From: Dolichospermum compactum NIES-806
GTDB taxonomy: Bacteria > Cyanobacteriota > Cyanobacteriia > Cyanobacteriales > Nostocaceae
Reading direction: 5' to 3'
Assembly: GCF_002368115.1 (NCBI RefSeq)
Contig: NZ_AP018316.1
Location: 3,552,996-3,616,995, forward strand
DNA length: 64,000 nucleotides
Shown here: positions 17,607 to 26,947 of the stretch, in pieces
Numbering within the stretch: position 1 is the first letter of the stretch
Layout: every line of letters starts with the position of its first letter
The notes under the pieces: generated by a model
What the model was told of the DNA's origin: nothing
The model's database searches: none
Seen by the model: only the letters and a program-made list of their open reading frames with translations
Made by a program: the position numbers and the translations under genes

Positions 17607-17677
17607 TAATTGGTAATTTTATTTTTCTATTTTAACCGAGATTGCACACGTTAGAGTTGGCAATACATTATATACAA

Positions 17678-17742
17678 GTAAGGTGCGTCAGACATGAAAA
17701 TTTGTGGATATTAAGCAATATTTTAACTCTGACGCACCCTAC
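17678..17742. repeat. Inverted-repeat element (GGTGCGTCAGA type)
   Basis: Ends AAGGTGCGTCAGAC and CTGACGCACCCTAC form an imperfect hairpin about 65 bp long. A related copy is at 51684-51747. It is flanked by imperfect copies of the last 28 or so bases of the ABC gene (17626-17655 and 17762-17790: AGATTGCACACG). Confidence 0.65.
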
Positions 17743-17763
17743 AAGATATTTGTTAAATAACAT

Positions 17764-18276
17764 TTATTTTAACCCAGATTGCACACGCCAGAGACTGGTG
17801 TAAATGCCATTTTTCTCTAATAGTTGTTCATGAGTGCCGGCTTCGACTAATTTTCCATTTTCCACAACATAAATACAATCAGCATTGCGAATGGTGGAAA
17901 GACGGTGAGCGATAGCGTAAGCGCTGACTTGTCAGCTCGCGATTGTAGTCCGATTAACTGTAATTTGTTCTAAAGAACGCTGAATCGCGGCTTAGGTTTC
18001 ATTATCTACCGCTGAAGTAGCTTCATCTAAGATTAAAATTGGTGGATCTTTCAACACTGCGCGAGCGATCGCAATTCGTTGTCTTTGTCCTCCAGATAAC
18101 TTTTGCCCCCGTTCATCTACTATTGTCTCATAACCTTGGGGCAAACTCATGATAAAATCACGAGCCTCGGCGATTTTCGCCGCCATGATGATGTTTTCAT
18201 TCGTAGCGGAAAAGTCCCATAGCCAATCTTTTCTCCCACTGTACCATGAAATAAAAACACATCATAAATGGCATAG
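17764..18276 (-). pseudogene. ABC exporter ATPase fragment, disabled
   Basis: The 3' end of a MsbA/lipid-exporter type ABC protein. One frame reads [20 protein letters not shown] (signature), [20 protein letters not shown] (Walker B) and later [20 protein letters not shown] to the stop at 17764. Damage: a TAA in place of Glu after DNET, a 24-bp palindromic insert (17914-17937) bringing a TGA, and a one-base deletion near 18203 separating the YGTF segment from ATNENI. Walker A and the membrane domain are missing. The gene is dead. Confidence 0.9.
17909..17940 (-). repeat. 24-bp palindromic element inside a HIP1 site
   Basis: Insert 17914-17937 (AGCGTAAGCGCTGACTTGTC then AGCT) lies between GCGAT and CGC. 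Taking it out restores GCGATCGC and the normal ABC sequence T-I-A-I-A-H-R. It has the same layout as the AACTGCTTGCAG elements but a different stem. Confidence 0.85.
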
Positions 18277-18677
18277 CCACATTAATTAATAATTACTTGG
18301 AGCTAATACTACCATATAATTGAGTTGATTTATTATCAGTATTGAAGCAATAGATACAGTTATCTTCCTTGAGGAACAGAAGAGATAATTTTGAGAAATT
18401 GGTAACTTGTAATTTGGCAAACTTCACTTTTGGGAATTATATTAGAAAATATTGTCGCTCAAATTATTGTTCCCAGCAGCAAACAGCAGGGTATAATAAC
18501 CTTGTCAATAAACCAGATGTGCTAATTTTCAGTGAAGACTACCAATACAGCCAAAATTCCTGCTAAAACTTAGGGAATATGCCATATCAATCTTGATTTT
18601 GTTCAAAAATGCCACTAATGTGAGCAAATCTCCCTCCCTAAACCAGAACCAGACGTAAAACTAGACAAATCAATATT

Positions 18678-19094
18678 ATGTCTACTCCCAATCATCAGCA
18701 ACTCTCACTCCCAGAAGCCAAGAAAATACTCAACAAATTTAACTGTCTGGATATTGCCCCCATTCTTAAACCGTCAGAAAAAGCTCCCACTCGTGAGGCA
18801 TTAATTTTTCTCACCAGTCTTACCGATTATCAAATCTTAGGTATTTGTGCTGATACAGCCGAAGAGGGAATTTTAGCCATGAAAACCTATTCTCGCGCTT
18901 TGGGTTATCAAGCACCAACTGATTTACCACATCCAGAAGGACCAGTTTATATCAAATTAAATGGCAAAAATGGCCTGTGTTATCTCGATTCCTATTCTGG
19001 GCATCATCGGGGAGTGTTAGTATCTTGCCAGTCTTATCAAGAGGGAGGAGTTAACGAGATGTATGGACATTTACCCCTCGATTTATTTGTCTAG
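18678..19094 (+). CDS. DUF1824 family protein
   Basis: A 138-residue soluble protein of the cyanobacterial DUF1824 family, function unknown. Landmarks are LTDYQILGICADTAEEGILA, ALGYQAPTDLP, GPVYIKLNGKNGLCYLDSYS and GHHRGVLVSCQSY, with full normal length. It precedes the ABC-F gene by 70 bases on the same strand. The region 18277-18677 before it contains no gene I can support. Confidence 0.85.
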   Translation: MSTPNHQQLSLPEAKKILNKFNCLDIAPILKPSEKAPTREALIFLTSLTDYQILGICADTAEEGILAMKTYSRALGYQAPTDLPHPEGPVYIKLNGKNGLCYLDSYSGHHRGVLVSCQSYQEGGVNEMYGHLPLDLFV

Positions 19095-19164
19095 AATTTC
19101 ATCTACAATCATCTGTAGGGTGGGCAATGCCCGCCCCATTCTTAATCACTAATTACCGCATAAT

Positions 19165-21072
19165 ATGAGCATTGTTACCCTACAATCAGTTAAAAAAGAT
19201 TTTGGAATTAAAGAACTTTTAAAAGATGCTAGTTTTAGTCTGGATACTAATGACAAAGTTGGTTTAATTGGCACTAATGGTTCTGGGAAATCAACTCTAT
19301 TAAAAATGATTGCTCGGTTAGAATCAATTGATAGTGGGCAAATTTTAGTTAATTCTGGGGCAAAAATTGTTTATTTACCCCAACAACCAGATATGGACGA
19401 AAATCACACTGTTTTAGAACAGGTATTTGCTGACAGTGGTGAACAAATAAATCTCGTTAGGGAGTATGAAGAATTATCTGATAAATTGGCACATTATCCC
19501 GATGATAGTCAGTTAATGTCTCGTCTTTCTAGTGTAATGCAGCGGATGGATGCGACGGGTGCTTGGGAAGTAGAAACCAACGCCAAAATCATTTTAACAA
19601 AATTAGGAATTGCTGATTTTGATGTGAAAGTTGGCACATTATCCGGGGGATATCGCAAGCGCATTGCTTTAGCAGCAGCCTTGATATCAGAACCAGATTT
19701 GTTATTAATGGATGAACCTACCAACCATCTTGATGCCCTGTCTGTAGAATGGTTACAAAGTTATTTAAATCGCTATCGCGGCGCACTTTTATTAATTACT
19801 CATGATCGTTATTTTTTAGATAAAGTTACTAATAGAATTATCGAAATTGATCGAGGTGATATTTACAGTTACACAGGTAATTATTCCTATTATTTAGAAA
19901 AGAAAGCTTTAGCTGAAGAATCTGCCGTTAGCACTCAACGGAAACATCAAGGGATTTTACGGCGGGAATTAGAATGGTTAAAAAAAGGACCTAAAGCTAG
20001 AAGTACGAAGCAAAAAGCTAGAATTGAACGCGCTCATGCACTGAGAGATACTGAGTTTAAACAAGTTAATGGTAAGGTGGATATTTCTACCGTTGGTAGG
20101 CGGATTGGGAAGAAAGTTATTGAACTCCAGAATGTTAGTAAAAGCTACAATGGGAGAACTTTAATTAAAGATTTTACATATCAATTTAGTCCAGAAGATC
20201 GGATTGGCATTATTGGCGGTAATGGTGCAGGAAAATCTACTTTAATGGATATTATGACTGCCAAAATTAAACCGGATTCTGGTAGTGTAGAAATTGGGAC
20301 TACAATTCATATTGGCTATTTTAACCAACATTCAGAAGAATTGTTGACGGCGGTAAATGAAGATCAGCGCGTGATTGATTATATTAAGGAAGAAGGGGAA
20401 TTTATCCAAATCTCCGACGGCACGAAAATCACTGCTTCCCAAATGTTAGAGAGATTCTTGTTTCCGGGAAATCAACAATATGCACCCATTCATAAACTTT
20501 CTGGCGGAGAAAAACGTCGTTTATTCCTATTGCGTATTCTTATTAGTGCGCCCAATGTGTTAATTTTGGATGAACCGACTAATGATTTAGATGTGCAGAC
20601 ATTAGCGGTATTAGAAGACTATCTAGAAGATTTTAATGGTTGTGTGATTGTAGTTTCTCATGATCGTTACTTTTTAGATCGGACGGTAGATAGAATTTTT
20701 GCTTTAGAAGAAGGTGGGGGTTTACGTCAATATCCGGGGAATTATTCCATTTATTTAGATTATAAAAAAGCTGAGGAAGCAGAAAAACAAGAAACACAAA
20801 AACCTGTGATTGTCGAAGAAAAGGTTGGATCTCCAGTTACAGAGACTAAAAAATGCCGCAGGTTATCCAATTGGGAAAGACGAGAATTTGAGGAATTGGA
20901 AGGAAAGATTGCCAAATTAGAAGCAGAGAAAACAGCAGTAGAAAAGAAATTAGTAACTCTAGCTGGAAATTATAGTCAAGTGCAGAAGTTGTATGAAGAG
21001 GTGGAAACGCTGAAGAAAAATATTGATGTAGCCACAGAACGATGGTTGGAATTAGCGGAAATGGAGCCTTAA
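19165..21072 (+). CDS. ABC-F family ATPase (Uup type)
   Basis: A 635-residue ABC-F protein with two ATPase domains and no membrane segments. Domain 1 has Walker A GTNGSGKST (near 37) and signature LSGGYRKRIALA; domain 2 has GGNGAGKST (near 352) and LSGGEKRRLFLLR; both have DEPTN Walker B motifs. The charged C-terminal coiled coil (EFEELEGKIAKLEAEKTAVE, near 575-630) marks the Uup branch. ABC-F proteins act on the ribosome, and Uup has also been linked to DNA branch processing. The start is ATG 19165. Confidence 0.92.
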   Translation: MSIVTLQSVKKDFGIKELLKDASFSLDTNDKVGLIGTNGSGKSTLLKMIARLESIDSGQILVNSGAKIVYLPQQPDMDENHTVLEQVFADSGEQINLVREYEELSDKLAHYPDDSQLMSRLSSVMQRMDATGAWEVETNAKIILTKLGIADFDVKVGTLSGGYRKRIALAAALISEPDLLLMDEPTNHLDALSVEWLQSYLNRYRGALLLITHDRYFLDKVTNRIIEIDRGDIYSYTGNYSYYLEKKALAEESAVSTQRKHQGILRRELEWLKKGPKARSTKQKARIERAHALRDTEFKQVNGKVDISTVGRRIGKKVIELQNVSKSYNGRTLIKDFTYQFSPEDRIGIIGGNGAGKSTLMDIMTAKIKPDSGSVEIGTTIHIGYFNQHSEELLTAVNEDQRVIDYIKEEGEFIQISDGTKITASQMLERFLFPGNQQYAPIHKLSGGEKRRLFLLRILISAPNVLILDEPTNDLDVQTLAVLEDYLEDFNGCVIVVSHDRYFLDRTVDRIFALEEGGGLRQYPGNYSIYLDYKKAEEAEKQETQKPVIVEEKVGSPVTETKKCRRLSNWERREFEELEGKIAKLEAEKTAVEKKLVTLAGNYSQVQKLYEEVETLKKNIDVATERWLELAEMEP

Positions 21073-21076
21073 TGCT

Positions 21077-21916
21077 CTAAGCCGCCTCATTCTGCTCAAT
21101 CGCCAATTCTATCTCATCAGGATAAGCCTCTGCATATACCCAAGCATTTGCTAAATCCGTAGCTGTAATCGTGGGAATAAGTGTAAATGATATAGCGGTT
21201 CTCGATTGAGTGAGATACAAGAACCCCACCCCCAACCCCCTCCCCGCAAGCGATGAGGGGGCTATGATGTATCTCATGCAAGTGCATACTGCTATAGTAG
21301 TAACAATCTCTACTAATTGTTTCAAAGTATCAATGCGATCGCTCATCCCCTTGACTCTACCACCATCCTGAGCCACAACATCTGCCATTGTCAAAGTTAA
21401 GTTAACTGATTCTAAATGTAATTTATCATCTGTTCCTAAGACTTCTGTTGACCAATTTCCTTGATCATCTTGACGATAAACTTCTACTTTCATTTGGTTT
21501 TGGTACACTAGAATATATTCTTTTAAACTATCTATAGTTTGATAATTGATGCGTTTTTCCCGTTTGTCTATTGTTGCTGTGTAATTAGATAAAACTTCTA
21601 TAATCAAATTAGGACGAGTTTTAAAGTACCTTTCTTTATCTTCAGGATCACAAGTAACAATAATATCAGGATAGTAGAATATATTAGCATTTCTGATTTT
21701 AACTTTTACTTTCATATCTGACACGAAAGCACGACAATAACTCCCACGCAAATGAGGACGTAATATAGCGATAATGTTAGTAACAATCAGGTTATGTTCT
21801 TCGCTTGCACCCGCAATTGCAAAAACTTGTCCGGCCACATATTCATGGCGAATATCGCTAGATTTTTCAGCTTCTAGGTATTGTTAAACACTAAAAATAC
21901 TTAATGGAGATTGCAT
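21077..21916 (-). pseudogene. Uma2 pseudogene with nonsense codon and repeat insertion
   Basis: From ATG 21916 the frame reads MQSPLSIFSV, then TAA (21884-21886) where family members have Glu, then QYLEAEKSSDIRHEYVAGQV and a full Uma2 body (PDIIVTCD, LIIEVLSNYT). GTG 21838 only appears to start a shorter protein. After the Uma2 body, a 106-bp inverted-end element (21191-21296) is read through and joins to TATDLANAWVYAEAYPDEIE, which resembles a DUF433-type antitoxin tail. So two decayed genes appear fused by an insertion. Confidence 0.8.
21191..21296. mobile_element. 106-bp MITE-like element
   Basis: Ends TATAGCGGT and ACTGCTATA are imperfect terminal inverted repeats, extended by TGAGATACA near both ends. 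The centre is a C-rich/G-rich hairpin (AACCCCCTCCCCGCAAGCGA). No coding potential of its own. Confidence 0.65.
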
Positions 21917-21979
21917 AATTTTGATTTGATGGCTGAGAAATTAGGTATAATTCTATTTTATTAGATTAAAAAACTTCCC

Positions 21980-22654
21980 ATGAGCCAAACTGCGATAAAT
22001 CTCGTTGCTATATCTGTTTTTCTGATGACTTTTTCCACTTTATTAGGACCGTTAATACATCTTTCTCCCACAATACCAGCTTTAGCTACGGTGACGTTTT
22101 TAGGAATTGCAACTTTAGATAATTTCAGTTTTCAAGGTAAGGGAGGAACGATATTTTTAGACTTCCTGGCACGATTTTCTCCAGAATATAAAGAACGTAT
22201 TTTACATCATGAAGCGGGTCATCTTCTCGTGGCTCACTTGTTAGAAATCCCCATAACTGGCTATACTCTTAGTGCGTGGGAAGCTTGGAAACAAGGACAA
22301 ACAGGACAAGGAGGGGTATCAATAGATGAGTTAACAACCCAAATAGAAAAATGTGAAATTAGTCCCCAAATTTTAGACCGTTATTGTACAATTTTAATGG
22401 CGGGAATCGCTGCGGAGACTTTGATTTTTGATGCTCATCAAGGTGGAAATGATGATAAAATTAAGTTAATGCAATTTTTACAAGTTCTTGGTGTTTCTGA
22501 GGATATTTATCAACAAAAACAACGGTTTCATTTGCTTCAATCTAAAAATCTGATTCAGGAGAATTGGGAAAGTTATCAAGCTTTGGTATCAGCTATGAGA
22601 GAACGGGTTTCTGTTGAAGAGTGTAAAAAGGTGATTCGTGAGAGTGCGCCATAA
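21980..22654 (+). CDS. M41-like membrane metalloprotease-related protein
   Basis: A 224-residue protein with two N-terminal hydrophobic segments (about 5-25 and 30-46), followed by a soluble domain with HEAGH at 77-81, the zinc motif of FtsH-type (M41) peptidases. MAGIAAETLIFDAHQGGNDD supplies the downstream Asp/Glu region where the third zinc ligand lies in FtsH. There is no AAA+ domain. Such stand-alone proteins are common in cyanobacteria; whether they are active proteases is not clear from sequence. The gene precedes a Uma2 gene by 35 bases. Confidence 0.8.
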   Translation: MSQTAINLVAISVFLMTFSTLLGPLIHLSPTIPALATVTFLGIATLDNFSFQGKGGTIFLDFLARFSPEYKERILHHEAGHLLVAHLLEIPITGYTLSAWEAWKQGQTGQGGVSIDELTTQIEKCEISPQILDRYCTILMAGIAAETLIFDAHQGGNDDKIKLMQFLQVLGVSEDIYQQKQRFHLLQSKNLIQENWESYQALVSAMRERVSVEECKKVIRESAP

Positions 22655-22689
22655 TAAAAATATAAATTATAGCTTGAGGACGGTGAAAA

Positions 22690-23544
22690 ATGTATCAAAT
22701 AGATCCGCCACTTTCCCCTAAAGAAACATTACCCACAATGTATGATCTACCGAGTGAAGATCCAGAGGAGAAAGGTTTGCCAGATCAATTCCATTTATTG
22801 CAACCACAATTATTATCAGAAACATTTACACCTGCTAATTATCAAAGTGAGGAAATATTTACAGGTAGTGACATGAATCTGTATTATGATTCTCGTCATC
22901 CATTGTGGTATAAACGTCCTGATTGGTTTGCGGTTTTAGGTGTACCATATTTATATGGTGATCATCAAGATTTAAGATTAAGTTATGTAGTGTGGCAAGA
23001 AGCTGTTAATCCCTATATTATCGTTGAATTGCTATCACCAGGAACAGAAAAAGAAGATTTAGGTCAAACATTGCGAGATGTGGAAAAACCCCCTGTTAAA
23101 TGGGAGATTTATGAGCAGATTTTAAGAGTACCTTATTACGCAATTTTTGATCGTTATCAATCTGAGTTTAGAATGTTTCAGTTAAATGGCGATCGCTATA
23201 CTGAAGCAAATTTAACAAATTTCCGCTTCTGGATACCCAGTATAGAATTAGGTTTAGGAGTTTGGGAAGGAAGTTATAAAAACGTCAATATGCCTTGGTT
23301 GCGTTGGTATGATAAAAATGGTAATTGGGTATTAACTCCCGCAGAATCGGAAAAACAACGCGCAGATCAAGAAAAACAACGCGCAGATCAAGAAAGACAA
23401 CACGCAGATCAAGAAAGACAACGCGCAGATCAAGAAAGACAACGCGCAGATCAAGAAAGACAACGCGCAGATCAAGAAAGACAAAAAACAGAAAAATTAA
23501 TTGCACAATTGCGTGCTTTAGGTGTTGAACCAGAGATAAATTAA
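22690..23544 (+). CDS. Uma2 family protein with heptad-repeat tail
   Basis: A 284-residue long-form Uma2 protein. The nuclease-like fold (PDWFAVLGV, then NPYIIVELLSPGTEKEDLGQ with Asp and Glu at expected places) covers about 60-205. Residues about 222-270 are seven tandem heptads of the form E-(K/R)-Q-(R/H)-A-D-Q, a predicted coiled coil. At DNA level these are 21-bp tandem repeats at about 23349-23490, nearly identical and thus likely to vary in number between strains. Probably co-transcribed with the M41-like gene. Confidence 0.85.
   Translation: MYQIDPPLSPKETLPTMYDLPSEDPEEKGLPDQFHLLQPQLLSETFTPANYQSEEIFTGSDMNLYYDSRHPLWYKRPDWFAVLGVPYLYGDHQDLRLSYVVWQEAVNPYIIVELLSPGTEKEDLGQTLRDVEKPPVKWEIYEQILRVPYYAIFDRYQSEFRMFQLNGDRYTEANLTNFRFWIPSIELGLGVWEGSYKNVNMPWLRWYDKNGNWVLTPAESEKQRADQEKQRADQERQHADQERQRADQERQRADQERQRADQERQKTEKLIAQLRALGVEPEIN
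23349..23490 (+). repeat. 21-bp tandem repeat inside the Uma2 gene
   Basis: Six to seven units built on AACGCGCAGATCAAGAAAGA. The unit length of 21 keeps frame and gives one heptad per unit. Differences are limited to single bases (CGC/CAC, AGA/AAA). Confidence 0.9.
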
Positions 23545-23587
23545 ATAGACATCTTTGGTCATTAAATGTGCATAACCTGAAACTCTT

Positions 23588-23615
23588 GTAGGGACAATTG
23601 ATGAATTGTCCCTAC
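23588..23615. terminator. Perfect 12-bp hairpin
   Basis: GTAGGGACAATT, loop GATG, AATTGTCCCTAC. Located 43 bases after the Uma2 stop. It is also a known style of dispersed repeat in cyanobacteria, so it could be repeat and 3' hairpin at once. No T tract on plus. Confidence 0.5.
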
Positions 23616-23749
23616 GATAATTTTCACAAGATGTCTAATATTTTTATATCCAATCTCCATCAGATCCTTATGCTTGTCAACACTATTTGAGTAAAGGAAT
23701 ATAAACCTTTCGAGATTCCTCATCCTTGACATGGGAAAAATATTGTCAT

Positions 23750-23942
23750 CTAAAATAAAGGTTTTCCATCTTCTTGATATGCAGCAATTAATAGTTCTAT
23801 CACTTCCTGAGCATTTTTCACAGCTTCTTCATAAGTATCACAATGAGTATGATATTTTTGAGTAGGAAATTCAGGTAAATGAACTAAATAACATTTATTT
23901 TCACTACTCCACTGAATAATGATTAGTATAAGGTAAATTCAT
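23750..23942 (-). pseudogene. HicB-like antitoxin, frameshifted
   Basis: ATG 23942 gives MNLPYT, then the HicB body continues in a neighbouring frame: LIIIQWSSENKCYLVHLPEF, PTQKYHTHCDTYEEAVKNAQ and EVIELLIAAYQEDGKP, ending at 23750. A one-base indel near 23922 separates the start from the body. The body is otherwise complete for a HicB/UPF0150 domain. Confidence 0.7.
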
Positions 23943-24089
23943 TCTTCTGACTCCTCTGGTTGAATTGATTTTAATTTAGCTAATTTTTCTTTAACTTCTT
24001 TTTCTATATATAGTTAGTTTAGCATCATTTGATGTTAATTTGATACCAATCGGCAATGAAAGCTGAATATATTTCATCTTTCCTGTCAT
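23939..24089 (-). pseudogene. Small upstream ORF, frameshifted at a TA run
   Basis: ATG 24089 gives MTGKMKYIQLSLPIGIKLTS and NDAKLTI, then a TATATATA run; the other frame continues as IEKEVKEKLAKLKSIQPEES and stops beside the hicB-like start. Removing four bases of the TA run restores one frame of about 48 residues. Family unknown; its position suggests it was the first gene of the HicB-like operon. Confidence 0.45.
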
Positions 24090-24159
24090 AAGTTATAAAT
24101 AATAATGATGCTTTTTGCAGATTTTCCTCAATTAACTAAATTTGATCGCTTAAACACTC

Positions 24160-26802
24160 ATGCTTTCAATCTCTCAGTATCTTAGCGGTAACGATATTCG
24201 TCAAGTATTCCTTGATTTCTACACGCAGCGAGGACATCAACCGCTTCCAAGTGCTTCCCTTGTTCCTGAAGATCCTACTGTGCTGCTGACTATAGCAGGT
24301 ATGTTACCATTTAAGCCGATATTCCTGGGACAACGGACACCGGAATTTAAACGTGCTACGACTTCGCAAAAGTGTATTCGTACGAATGATATCGAAAATG
24401 TGGGACGGACTCAACGCCATCATACATTTTTTGAGATGTTGGGTAATTTTAGCTTTGGTGATTATTTTAAACCACAGGCGATCGCTTGGGGTTGGGAATT
24501 ATCCACTCAAGTGTTTGGTTTCTCCCCCCAGAATCTCGTTGTCAGCGTGTTTGAAGATGACGATGAAGCTTTTACCATCTGGCGCGATACCATTGGTGTA
24601 ACGGAAAAACGCATCAAGCGTATGGGTGCAGATGATAATTTCTGGGTTTCTGGTGCTACTGGTCCATGTGGCCCTTGTTCGGAAATTTATTATGATTTTC
24701 ACCCAGAACGCGGTGAAGATAATATTGATTTAGAAGATGATACCCGATTTATTGAGTTTTATAACTTGGTATTTATGCAATATAATCGGGATGCTAGTGG
24801 TAATTTGACTCCGTTGCAAAATAAGAATATTGACACGGGAATGGGTTTGGAAAGAATGGCGCAAATCCTGCAAAGGAAGCCGAATAATTATGAAACAGAT
24901 TTGATTTTCCCGATTATTGAAACTGCGGCAAAAATTGCCAAAATTGATTATCATCAAAGTGATGAAAATACGAAAGTTTCTTTAAAGGTAATTGGTGATC
25001 ATGTCCGGTCTGTGGTTCACATGATTGCTGATGAAATTCGTGCTTCTAATGTGGGAAGAGGTTATATTTTACGTCGTTTAATTCGTCGCGTTGTGAGACA
25101 TGGAAGATTAATAGGAATTTCTGGAGAATTTATTAACCAAGTTGCAGAAACCGCAATTTCTCTTTCGGAATCAATTTACCCCAATTTGCGACAAAGAGAA
25201 ACTGCAATTAAAGCGGAATTACAAAGGGAAGAAGTTAATTTCTTGAAAACTCTTGATAGAGGAGAAAAGCTATTAGCTGAAATTATCCAATATGTAAAAC
25301 AAAAAGGATTAACTTCTATTAGTGGAGAAAGTGCTTTTACTCTCTATGATACCTACGGTTTTCCATTAGAATTAACCCAAGAAATTGCAGCAGAAAATAA
25401 TATAACTGTTGATGTTGATGGTTTTAATGCAGAAATGCAAAAACAGGTAGAACGGGCAAAAGCTGCACACGAAACCATAGATTTAACTGTACAAGGTTCT
25501 TTGGATAAACTTGCAGAACATATTCACTCTACACAATTCATTGGTTATACCCAACTAACAACTACTGCAAAAATCGAAGTTTTATTAGTTTCTGGTGTTT
25601 CCCAAGAAGCAGCAGAAGCAGGAACAGAAGTGCAAATTGTTTTGGATAAAACACCTTTTTACGCTGAATCTGGGGGACAAATTGGCGATAAAGGATATAT
25701 TAGTGGTGATGGTGTTTTAGTCAGAATTGAAGATGTGAAAAAAGAATCTGATTTCTTTATTCATTTTGGACGCATTGAAAGGGGAACAATTAGAATTGGT
25801 GATGAAATTACCGCACAAATAGATCGGGGTTGTCGTCGTCGTTCTCAAACTAATCATACAGCAACTCATTTATTACAAGCTGCTTTAAAGAAAGTTGTTG
25901 ATGAAGGAATTTCTCAAGCGGGTTCTTTAGTTTCTTTTGATAGATTGCGGTTTGATTTTAACTGTCCCCGCGCTTTAACGACTGAGGAAGTTATCCAAAT
26001 TGAAGAGTTAGTAAATAGTTGGATTTCCGAAGCTCATTCTGCTACAATAGAAGAGATGCCCATAGCAGAAGCAAAAGCTAAAGGTGCAGTGGCGATGTTT
26101 GGGGAAAAGTACGGTGATCAAGTGCGCGTGATTGATTTTCCTGGCGTTTCTATGGAATTATGTGGAGGAACTCATGTTAATAATACTGCGGAAATAGGCG
26201 TTTTCAAAATCATTGCTGAAGCGGGAGTTGCTTCTGGGGTAAGAAGAATAGAAGCAGTTTCTGGGGCTGCGGTATTGGATTATTTGAATGTGCGTGATAT
26301 AGTTGTGAAGGATTTGTGCGATCGCTTTAAAGTTAAACCAGAAGAAATACCCGACAGAATCACAACTTTACAAACCGAACTCCGCAACAACGAAAAAGAA
26401 ATTCAAAGTCTGAAATCACAAATAGCAATAGTCAAATCTGACAGCTTATTACAAACTGTGGAAACAATCGGAGAACACAAAATTATCATCGCTCAAATGG
26501 AAGATATTGACGCAGAATCATTAAAAGATGCGGCGGAAAGATTGCTGCAAAAAATCGGTAATGGTGCAGTGGTTTTAGGTTCTATTCCCGAAGCCGGAAA
26601 AGTGAGTATCGTTGCAGCATTTAGTCCCGAAGTTAATAAAAAAGGTGTCCAAGCTGGGAAATTTGTGGGAACCATAGCTAAAATTTGTGGAGGTGGAGGT
26701 GGTGGAAAACCCAACCTCGCGCAAGCTGGGGGACGTGACGCAAGTAAATTACCAGAAGCATTAGAAACTGCGAAAAATGATTTATTAGCAGCTTTGAAAT
26801 AG
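24160..26802 (+). CDS. alaS: Alanyl-tRNA synthetase
   Basis: An 880-residue class II synthetase that charges tRNA-Ala. The order of parts is standard: catalytic core (about 1-250; FYTQRGHQPLPSASLVPEDP, GRTQRHHTFFEMLGNFSFGD, TGPCGPCSEIYYD), the tRNA-recognition helical region, the editing domain with zinc-binding HTATHLL near 570 and CGGTHV near 669, and the C-terminal oligomerisation domain ending in GGGGGGKPNLAQAGG. Normal length; single intact gene. The start used is ATG 24160. Confidence 0.98.
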   Translation: MLSISQYLSGNDIRQVFLDFYTQRGHQPLPSASLVPEDPTVLLTIAGMLPFKPIFLGQRTPEFKRATTSQKCIRTNDIENVGRTQRHHTFFEMLGNFSFGDYFKPQAIAWGWELSTQVFGFSPQNLVVSVFEDDDEAFTIWRDTIGVTEKRIKRMGADDNFWVSGATGPCGPCSEIYYDFHPERGEDNIDLEDDTRFIEFYNLVFMQYNRDASGNLTPLQNKNIDTGMGLERMAQILQRKPNNYETDLIFPIIETAAKIAKIDYHQSDENTKVSLKVIGDHVRSVVHMIADEIRASNVGRGYILRRLIRRVVRHGRLIGISGEFINQVAETAISLSESIYPNLRQRETAIKAELQREEVNFLKTLDRGEKLLAEIIQYVKQKGLTSISGESAFTLYDTYGFPLELTQEIAAENNITVDVDGFNAEMQKQVERAKAAHETIDLTVQGSLDKLAEHIHSTQFIGYTQLTTTAKIEVLLVSGVSQEAAEAGTEVQIVLDKTPFYAESGGQIGDKGYISGDGVLVRIEDVKKESDFFIHFGRIERGTIRIGDEITAQIDRGCRRRSQTNHTATHLLQAALKKVVDEGISQAGSLVSFDRLRFDFNCPRALTTEEVIQIEELVNSWISEAHSATIEEMPIAEAKAKGAVAMFGEKYGDQVRVIDFPGVSMELCGGTHVNNTAEIGVFKIIAEAGVASGVRRIEAVSGAAVLDYLNVRDIVVKDLCDRFKVKPEEIPDRITTLQTELRNNEKEIQSLKSQIAIVKSDSLLQTVETIGEHKIIIAQMEDIDAESLKDAAERLLQKIGNGAVVLGSIPEAGKVSIVAAFSPEVNKKGVQAGKFVGTIAKICGGGGGGKPNLAQAGGRDASKLPEALETAKNDLLAALK

Positions 26803-26809
26803 GATTTAG

Positions 26810-26838
26810 ATCCCCGATTTCTTTGAGAAGTCGGGGAT
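26810..26838 (+). terminator. Hairpin after alaS
   Basis: A 13-bp stem with one G:T pair: ATCCCCGATTTCT, loop TTG, AGAAGTCGGGGAT, eight bases after the alaS stop. No T tract follows. The same kind of hairpin is widespread in cyanobacterial intergenic DNA. Confidence 0.5.
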
Positions 26839-26947
26839 TGCAATGTCTGATATGTGGAAAATGATTTGGGATACAGCTAGAAGATTAAATGAGCCTGGTT
26901 AGCATGGCAAGATGAACCAGGTAGACAAATACATCAAGCCATCAAGT

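Noticed and set aside
18369..18566. 65-codon frame between the dead ABC gene and the DUF1824 gene
   Set aside because: No plausible start or domain; low-complexity AT-rich sequence.
23285..23528. Open frames on both strands across the 21-bp heptad repeat
   Set aside because: Shadows of the tandem repeat in the Uma2 gene.
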